56,845 bases of DNA from JBBDRW01 sp040905265 (GTDB lineage: Bacteria > Bacteroidota > Rhodothermia > Balneolales > Balneolaceae): positions 1 to 56,845 of the forward strand of contig JBBDRW010000021.1 of NCBI GenBank assembly GCA_040905265.1, read 5' to 3'. The position numbers and the translations under genes were made by a program. Every line of letters begins with the position of its first letter. Within the stretch, counting starts at the first letter, position 1. The notes beneath the pieces are model-generated. The model saw only the letters and a program-made list of their open reading frames with translations, made no database searches and had not been told where the DNA came from. Below, piece by piece: positions 51,992 through 56,845 of the stretch.

Positions 51992-52924
51992 ATGCTGAGC
52001 CCGGCATCCAGACATTTCCCCCCGGTCGTATTCCGGGAGGGGCGGCGGTACCTTTGGAACCGGGTGACCCGCAAGGCACTGGAAAACCAGCCCGAAGAGA
52101 GGGTCCGGCTCCGGTTTCTCGACTATCTTCTGCTGGAAGCAGGGTGGCCCAAATCGAGAGTCACGACGGAAACCCCCGTGAAATTTCGGGAGAGTACCCG
52201 CCCGCTCCGGGCTGACCTGATCTGTTACTCCAAAGAGCTTCAGCCCGAAATTCTGATCGAGTGCAAGGCGGAGTCTGTTCCGCTGACCAATGCGGTGGCG
52301 GAACAGATAGCCCGTTACAACCATGCTTTGAATGCCTCCTGGCTCTGCATTACAAACGGAGTTCAGGAGATCTGGTTCAGGGTCGAGGGGAATAGCAAAG
52401 CAGTTGTACTGGACCAGCCTCCCCTGGAGTCGGGGACCACACCTGCGACTCTCCACAAGCAGTACGCCTATTGGGTCGAACGGGGCTTTGCCGGGTCTGC
52501 TGCATCCGAACCTCTTCAACAATGGCTCCTCGCCATGTTACCCGGTTTCTGGGCAGCCGAAGGTGCAGGCAATATTTCATTTCTCGATATCAAACACCGG
52601 CCGGCCGGGTTGCAACTGGACCACTTCTATCGGTTGACGGAGATCGGAGAGACGAAACGGCTTGCCCTCACCTTTTTGGCAACCCCGCGGGGAGAGACCT
52701 GTCTGGTCGGGATCCGGAATGAGGAGGGTACGTCGAGCGGGCTCTTCTTCGTCAACCTGGACCGGATGTTGGCGGGGAAGGAAGAGTACGGCATGGTGAT
52801 TACAGCCGGCGGGAGTGAGCGTGTGGAGCTACTTCAACAGCTAAGGATCAATGTGGAACAGCCTGATCAAAAGTGGGCAGAAGAACTCCCCGTACGGGTG
52901 GATCGGATGTTCGACCGGGTTTAG
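51992..52924 (+). CDS. HsdR_N-like PD-(D/E)xK nuclease-fold protein
   Basis: 310 residues from ATG 51992; TTG starts at 51920 or 51923 are possible. Residues 15-125 match the type I restriction R-subunit N-domain: EERVRLRFLDYLLLEAGWP, LRADLICYS with the active Asp, ILIECKAES with the E-x-K, and YNHALNASWLCITNG. A C-terminal domain of ~180 residues is unfamiliar. Stand-alone forms of this domain are common in Bacteroidota and are not part of a restriction system. The TAG stop codon is the first three bases of the palindromic repeat at 52922. Confidence 0.8.
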   Translation: MLSPASRHFPPVVFREGRRYLWNRVTRKALENQPEERVRLRFLDYLLLEAGWPKSRVTTETPVKFRESTRPLRADLICYSKELQPEILIECKAESVPLTNAVAEQIARYNHALNASWLCITNGVQEIWFRVEGNSKAVVLDQPPLESGTTPATLHKQYAYWVERGFAGSAASEPLQQWLLAMLPGFWAAEGAGNISFLDIKHRPAGLQLDHFYRLTEIGETKRLALTFLATPRGETCLVGIRNEEGTSSGLFFVNLDRMLAGKEEYGMVITAGGSERVELLQQLRINVEQPDQKWAEELPVRVDRMFDRV

Positions 52925-52999
52925 TGCCATGTCAACCATACTCTTTTGGGGCCAAGCCTCTTCGACTTACCCCAAATCGCATGGGTTGACATGGCACTA
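52922..52999. repeat. 78-bp palindromic element (family copy A)
   Basis: Perfect 16-bp inverted arms, TAGTGCCATGTCAACC (52922-52937) and its complement at 52984-52999, enclose a second nested pair TTTGGGG/CCCCAAA. The whole can fold into one hairpin. Related arms occur at 43740-43756, 43835-43848 and 47384-47401. It looks like a small non-coding mobile or REP-like element; no transposase is present. Confidence 0.75.
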
Positions 53000-53048
53000 G
53001 GAGTCTTTTCACTTTTGCTTTGTCTTTTCAAGCGCTACATTTCAAGTA

Positions 53049-53076
53049 GAATTCAGGAGCCAGAATTCAGGAGTCA
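53049..53076. repeat. Two-copy 14-bp tandem repeat
   Basis: GAATTCAGGAGCCA (53049-53062) is followed by GAATTCAGGAGTCA (53063-53076), one mismatch. It lies between the palindromic element and the aminopeptidase gene. Confidence 0.7.
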
Positions 53077-53133
53077 GCAAGCAGCGCTATCGGGCTGATG
53101 CGAAGAGAGTAAACAAATAGAAGAATATCATTT

Positions 53134-54486
53134 ATGACCAGCCAATCAGATACACCGTTTCACCTGCACAGAGAAAAACTGTTCGGGCTGTTTGAAGAGA
53201 ATCAAAAAGGACTCGTCTACCTGAAGGGTGCAGAGCTGATGTACCGGTATGATACCGATTTCGAGTTTCCGTTCCGGCAGGAGTCCAACTTCTTCTATCT
53301 GAGTGGTGTGCATGAACCGGACTACCATATGGTTCTCGATCTCACCAGCAAGGAGTACCACCTGTTTGCGCCAAAACGGGATACCCAGTATGCGGTCTGG
53401 CACGGGCGGGTGCGGCCAAAGGATGAAATTCAAAACGAATACAAACCGGATCACCTCCATTATGGTGCAAACCTGCCGGCACTTTTGAAAGATTTGAATC
53501 CGGATGTGATCTACTGCCTGAATGAAGAACAGGCTGAATTTCTGGAAGATCTCGACCGCTCCCTCCAGGTGGATACCGAGTCACTGTCGGATGCAATTAC
53601 CTACTGCCGCTGCATCAAGTCGGAGTGGGAGCTGGCTCAGCTCCGGGAGGCTTCCCGGATTAACAGCATCGCACACCGCGAAGTGCTCAAGGCTCTGAAG
53701 CCGGGAATGTTCGAATTCGAAATGAAAGCGCTCTTCGAATATCATCAGGTGCGGCACGGCCTGATGCAGGAGGCCTACAACGGTATTCACGCCAGCGGCC
53801 CGAACAGCGCCATCCTCCACTATGTGGAGAACAACCGCCAGATGCGGGACGGAGACCTCTACCTGATCGATGCCGGCCATGAGTACAACGGCTATGCATC
53901 CGACTTTACCCGAACCTACCCTGTGAACGGCCGGTTCAGCGGAGACCAGGCAGCCATCTATCAGATTGTACGGAATGCACATAAAACAACCATTGAAGCG
54001 AGTGCACCCGGCGTAAAGATGGAAGAACTCCATATGCTCGCTGCGAGAATCATTCTGGAAGGGTTGAAGGAGGCGGATATCGTTCGCGGAACGATTGATG
54101 AACTGATGGAGAACGACATCTTCGCGCTCTTCTTCCCGCACGGCCTGGGTCACTTTATCGGGCTGGACACCCACGATGTCGGTGGGTATCCGAAAGGGGT
54201 GGAGCGGATCGACAGGCCGGGTATTCGGTTTCTGCGCACCCGCCGTGAGCTGCTGCCCGGTATGGTGATTACCATTGAGCCTGGCCTTTACTTTATTCCC
54301 GCACTCCTGAAATCGGCCCTGGAAGATCCCAGGGCGAAGCCGTACCTGAAAAAAGAGAAACTGGAGCCGTATTTCGGTTTCGGGGGTGTCCGGCTTGAGG
54401 ATAACCTGATCATCACCGATGACGGGATAGAAAATATAACCGATGTTCCTGCCGATATCCGTGAGATTGAGGAGATGATGAAGTGA
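53134..54486 (+). CDS. pepP: Xaa-Pro aminopeptidase (aminopeptidase P family)
   Basis: 450 residues. An N-terminal creatinase/AMP_N domain (FPFRQESNFFYLSGVHEPD) is followed by the pita-bread domain with all metal ligands: LIDAGHEYNGYASDFTRTYP (two Asp), HGLGHFIGLDTHD (His), TIEPGLYF (Glu) and GGVRLEDN (Glu). It removes N-terminal residues before proline and is cytoplasmic. Length is typical. A 41-bp gap separates it from the small membrane protein gene downstream. Confidence 0.92.
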   Translation: MTSQSDTPFHLHREKLFGLFEENQKGLVYLKGAELMYRYDTDFEFPFRQESNFFYLSGVHEPDYHMVLDLTSKEYHLFAPKRDTQYAVWHGRVRPKDEIQNEYKPDHLHYGANLPALLKDLNPDVIYCLNEEQAEFLEDLDRSLQVDTESLSDAITYCRCIKSEWELAQLREASRINSIAHREVLKALKPGMFEFEMKALFEYHQVRHGLMQEAYNGIHASGPNSAILHYVENNRQMRDGDLYLIDAGHEYNGYASDFTRTYPVNGRFSGDQAAIYQIVRNAHKTTIEASAPGVKMEELHMLAARIILEGLKEADIVRGTIDELMENDIFALFFPHGLGHFIGLDTHDVGGYPKGVERIDRPGIRFLRTRRELLPGMVITIEPGLYFIPALLKSALEDPRAKPYLKKEKLEPYFGFGGVRLEDNLIITDDGIENITDVPADIREIEEMMK

Positions 54487-54527
54487 ACGGCCGGGGGGAC
54501 CAGAAACCATAATCCGGGAGAACTGCC

Positions 54528-54971
54528 ATGTACCAGCAAATTCGAGTAACCGTACAACGCCCGTCGGGCCAACGCAAACTGTTCAACGCAATCCTTGCAC
54601 TGGCAACGGGAATCTTCGCCCTGATTCAGCCGAACCTGATCTACTATATCGTCGGCGGCTATCTTGTGGCATTGAGCCTGCTGCTGCTCTTCTTCAGGGT
54701 GAGCAATTTTCTGACGGCCGTTTCTCTTCTTGCAGCCATTCTCATCTTCCTGTTTCCGGAGCTGATCCCCTTTACCTTCGCCTTCTTTCTTGGAGTTCTC
54801 GGCCTAACCCTGCTGCTCTCCCTGAATCTGGTTCCGCTCGGGGTTCTGACGCTTGTCTTTGCCGCCCTGATCATGGCCTACCCCGGTTCTGTCGCCTATA
54901 TGATCGGACTCTTTCTGATGCTGTATGGGCTTACATACCTGGTGAATCTTGTACAGGAGAGCCGCTCCTGA
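54528..54971 (+). CDS. Small multi-helix membrane protein
   Basis: 147 residues with about six hydrophobic helices in tandem (LFNAILALATGIFALIQPNL, YIVGGYLVALSLLLLFF, LLAAILIFLFPELIPF, and so on), a layout like DUF308/HdeD proteins. The repeated short motif of a helix, a proline turn and a second helix supports this. Function unknown. Confidence 0.65.
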   Translation: MYQQIRVTVQRPSGQRKLFNAILALATGIFALIQPNLIYYIVGGYLVALSLLLLFFRVSNFLTAVSLLAAILIFLFPELIPFTFAFFLGVLGLTLLLSLNLVPLGVLTLVFAALIMAYPGSVAYMIGLFLMLYGLTYLVNLVQESRS

Positions 54972-55234
54972 GAGAGCTGCTTCACACTACTCTTTGTCAG
55001 TTTGGACCCCTCCAATCTTTCATAGCTGATTTCTCTAGTTACAAATCAACTGTAATCTACTCAAATCAAAAGAGACTTTCCTGTCAGGGTAGTGCGTGAG
55101 ATTTACTTCAAAAAAGTTTGTAAGGGTAAACGGGGTTATGTGTGTATACAGGAGAAGCAAGGGATAGTACCAGTCAGAAGGTGCCTGTTTTGGCTGTGTA
55201 GCTCCCTGATCCATCTGAACTGGAACCGATACAC

Positions 55235-56260
55235 ATGTTACAAATAATGAATCCCAACCAGCTATCCCGCATTCAAGTACCTGCTGGACTTCGGCGCCGG
55301 ACGTTGGCCTCATTTCAGCCACAGCGCACAGGCGGAGATGGTCAGCGCCAAATCGTGCCCGGTATTCTTCTCCTACTGCTGCCTTACCTCCTCTCCCTGT
55401 CTGGCTGCAACGAAACCTTCGAGCCCTGGATCGAAAACGACCGGTACCACTTTTCGATCTATGGCTACCTGGACTCCTCGGCCGACACGCAGTGGGTACG
55501 AGTGATGCCGGTACGGGAGGATTTTCTGCTGGACCCCGAACAACCGATTGACGCGACGGTCACCCTGGAACATATTGAAACCGGAGAGACGGTAGTGATG
55601 AGTGATTCGTTGTTCGAGTATGCCCACGGAGCGTATGCCTGGAACTTCTGGACGACAATGGACCTGGAACCGGAGCAGACCTACCGGATTCGCGCCGAGC
55701 GGTCCGACGGGGAGTACAGCCAGGCCCAAACCACCCTGCCGTCAGACTTCCCGACGCCGATTGTGGCGATAACTGGAAGTTCATTTTTAAATCCAATAGA
55801 TCAAACTGCCATATACATAGAAGAGGTCGATCACCTTGCGGATGTTCAAACCGTTTTTGAGATACATATATCACAGACGGGTGAACGGCATCTTGTCGGA
55901 ATTCCTCATCTTCAGAATGCATTCAAATTGGCGGGTATTGCGTCATATCAGGTCGTCTTTGATCCCAGAGATGATTTTATGCACTTGATATCGAGTTACC
56001 CTACGGCTTCACAGGTACGATTGACTACTCATTTTGAAGAGTTTGACGCGCGAATATTTGTGGCATCTGCCGGCCCGGATTATCACTATTTTCCGTCGAT
56101 TGACGAAGTCTTTGACCCTCTCCCCAAAGCATTGTCCAATGTAGAGAACGGGGTGGGCTATCTGGCCGGAATGGTCAGCAAGACATTTCAATACAGAAAC
56201 TGTACAGTTGAGGGAACGTTGATTCGTATTCCCTGCAGATTACGATCGTCTCCATGGTAA
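55235..56260 (+). CDS. DUF4249-like lipoprotein
   Basis: 341 residues. A basic N-terminus of ~40 residues precedes a lipoprotein signal (LLLLPYLLSLSGC). The first mature domain looks like an immunoglobulin-type beta-sandwich (YHFSIYGYLDSSADTQWVRV, ATVTLEHIETGETVVM, LEPEQTYRIRAERSDG), as in DUF4249 proteins of Bacteroidota, which normally pair with a TonB receptor; none is adjacent. From about 55770 onward the DNA turns noticeably AT-richer while the frame stays open, so the second half may have a different history. The C-terminal CTVEGTLIRIPC could form a disulfide. Confidence 0.65.
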   Translation: MLQIMNPNQLSRIQVPAGLRRRTLASFQPQRTGGDGQRQIVPGILLLLLPYLLSLSGCNETFEPWIENDRYHFSIYGYLDSSADTQWVRVMPVREDFLLDPEQPIDATVTLEHIETGETVVMSDSLFEYAHGAYAWNFWTTMDLEPEQTYRIRAERSDGEYSQAQTTLPSDFPTPIVAITGSSFLNPIDQTAIYIEEVDHLADVQTVFEIHISQTGERHLVGIPHLQNAFKLAGIASYQVVFDPRDDFMHLISSYPTASQVRLTTHFEEFDARIFVASAGPDYHYFPSIDEVFDPLPKALSNVENGVGYLAGMVSKTFQYRNCTVEGTLIRIPCRLRSSPW

Positions 56261-56264
56261 AATA

Positions 56265-56297
56265 GAGGGGAAGTGATTGGATAGAGCACTTCCCCTC
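56265..56297 (+). terminator. Probable terminator after the DUF4249-like gene
   Basis: A perfect 11-bp stem GAGGGGAAGTG (56265-56275) with CACTTCCCCTC (56287-56297) and an 11-base loop, four bases after the stop codon. The following bases GTTACGTTATT are only moderately T-rich. Confidence 0.7.
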
Positions 56298-56349
56298 GTT
56301 ACGTTATTGGTTGAGTATCACTCAATCATACTAATCAAGATATTCAACC

Positions 56350-56664
56350 TCAGCTTCTGTTGGCATCAGTTAACTTTTCCAGGAGTTTATCTGCGTCTTG
56401 TCGATTATCCCAAATTACAAGTATTTTGATGAATTGAGGAGTATTGACATAAAACAGGGACACAGCTCTGTGTACTACCAGTCTTCTGATTTGAGTATTT
56501 TCGAAAGCGGGAGCAAGTTCTGGATTATTTTGGAGCTGTGTTATCCGATAATCAAGTTGCTTAATAAATTCTTTATTGACATCAGTATTCCATATGGTAA
56601 GAATGAAATCTGAAGTTTCTTGCAGAGTTCTTCTGGCTGTTTCAGTCCACTGAACTTCTTTCAT
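56350..56664 (-). CDS. ParE/RelE-family toxin
   Basis: 104 residues with the ParE/RelE pattern: VQWTETARRTLQETSDFI, a helical hairpin, NPELAPAFENTQIRRLVVHRAVSLFYVN and IKILVIWDNRQDADKL. Such toxins act on gyrase (ParE) or ribosome-bound mRNA (RelE); which one cannot be decided. Its ATG overlaps the stop of the upstream partial gene as ATGA (56661-56664), the usual antitoxin-toxin coupling. The DNA is AT-rich compared with the rest of the window, in keeping with lateral transfer. Confidence 0.85.
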   Translation of the reverse strand: MKEVQWTETARRTLQETSDFILTIWNTDVNKEFIKQLDYRITQLQNNPELAPAFENTQIRRLVVHRAVSLFYVNTPQFIKILVIWDNRQDADKLLEKLTDANRS

Positions 56665-56843
56665 TTCATTCTTAGAAAATCTTTAGCACTTGTATGTTTT
56701 ACGAGATTTTCGTCTGGTTCAGCCTCTGCCATTTTTAACAGTTGAACAATAGAACCAGGAAGTTCATCCAAGGAAGTTTTCTTAAATCCAACCATTTGAT
56801 CAAGAATCACCTCGTCTTCAAGTGTTGTTATCCAGTTAATAAG
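56661..56843 (-). CDS. Putative antitoxin, 5'-truncated by the window edge
   Basis: The last 60 residues of a protein that runs off the right edge: it includes VILDQMVGFKKTSLDELPGS, then IVQLLKMAEAEPDENLVKHT, and ends SAKDFLRMK. Its stop overlaps the toxin start. A C-terminal partly disordered region with a helix is usual for antitoxins of ParE/RelE toxins. The DNA-binding N-terminus lies outside. Confidence 0.6.
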   Translation of the reverse strand, partial: LINWITTLEDEVILDQMVGFKKTSLDELPGSIVQLLKMAEAEPDENLVKHTSAKDFLRMK

Positions 56844-56845
56844 CG

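Noticed and set aside
53581..54510. Long open frame (309 codons) on the minus strand
   Set aside because: Opposite the aminopeptidase P gene with all metal ligands in place; the minus-strand product looks like a shadow.
1..56845. CRISPR arrays, intact insertion sequences, prophage genes
   Set aside because: No regularly spaced repeats, transposase, integrase or phage structural genes were seen on either strand.

Overview
The window (about 56.8 kb, moderately GC-rich) looks like chromosomal DNA of a Gram-negative bacterium of the Bacteroidota/Rhodothermota side, probably a Balneolia-like marine heterotroph. Supporting signs are a TonB-dependent receptor with an N-terminal carboxypeptidase-like domain, many secreted lipoproteins, DUF6588-like and DUF4249-like proteins, and promoters carrying the Bacteroidota-type -7 element TAnnTTTG. 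The taxonomic placement is an inference from gene content. I see no rRNA, tRNA, CRISPR array or intact insertion sequence.

Region 1 (1-14.5 kb) is sugar and sugar-acid catabolism: four xylose-isomerase-like TIM-barrel proteins (one cut by the left edge, one with a twin-arginine-like leader), an alpha/beta hydrolase, a very large secreted dehydrogenase (SGNH domain + beta-propeller + HEAT + cytochrome c), an AgaS-like isomerase, PfkB kinase and class II aldolase in that order, a DMT permease, and a 2-keto-3-deoxy sugar acid dehydratase followed by a GntP permease. Region 2 (14.5-22 kb) is housekeeping: CCA-adding/poly(A) polymerase family protein, sugar nucleotidyltransferase, membrane-anchored MurF-like ligase, ACT-domain malic enzyme, second DMT permease. 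Region 3 (22.1-26.8 kb) repeats the secreted dehydrogenase theme, but with SGNH protein and propeller/cytochrome protein as two adjacent genes.

Region 4 (26.8-39.7 kb) is a phosphate regulon: OprP-like porin, phoU, pstB, pstA, pstC, pstS on the minus strand, phoB-phoR on the plus strand, then a TonB-dependent receptor and a beta-helix lipoprotein. Three promoters (pstS, receptor, lipoprotein) each carry three 7-bp units at an 11-bp period, phase-locked to a putative -7 element. This is the strongest regulatory signal in the window and ties the receptor/lipoprotein pair to phosphate starvation.

Region 5 (39.8-47.4 kb) is mixed and partly decayed: a glucuronoyl-esterase-like protein, a frameshifted histidine-kinase remnant, an SDR oxidoreductase, an acetyl-CoA hydrolase remnant with internal deletion, an Acg-like protein whose end runs into a repeat, a 2Fe-2S ferredoxin, DUF3565, DUF302 and a DUF6588-like protein. 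A perfect 17-bp inverted repeat brackets 43.74-47.40 kb. Region 6 (47.9-52.9 kb) is a copper nitrite reductase cluster (nirK, nirV-like, SCO1-like, cupredoxin, RIC/YtfE) followed by an HsdR_N-like protein, closed by a 78-bp palindromic element of the same repeat family. Region 7 (53-56.8 kb) holds an aminopeptidase P, a small membrane protein, a DUF4249-like lipoprotein and the partial antitoxin plus toxin of a ParE/RelE-type pair at the right edge.
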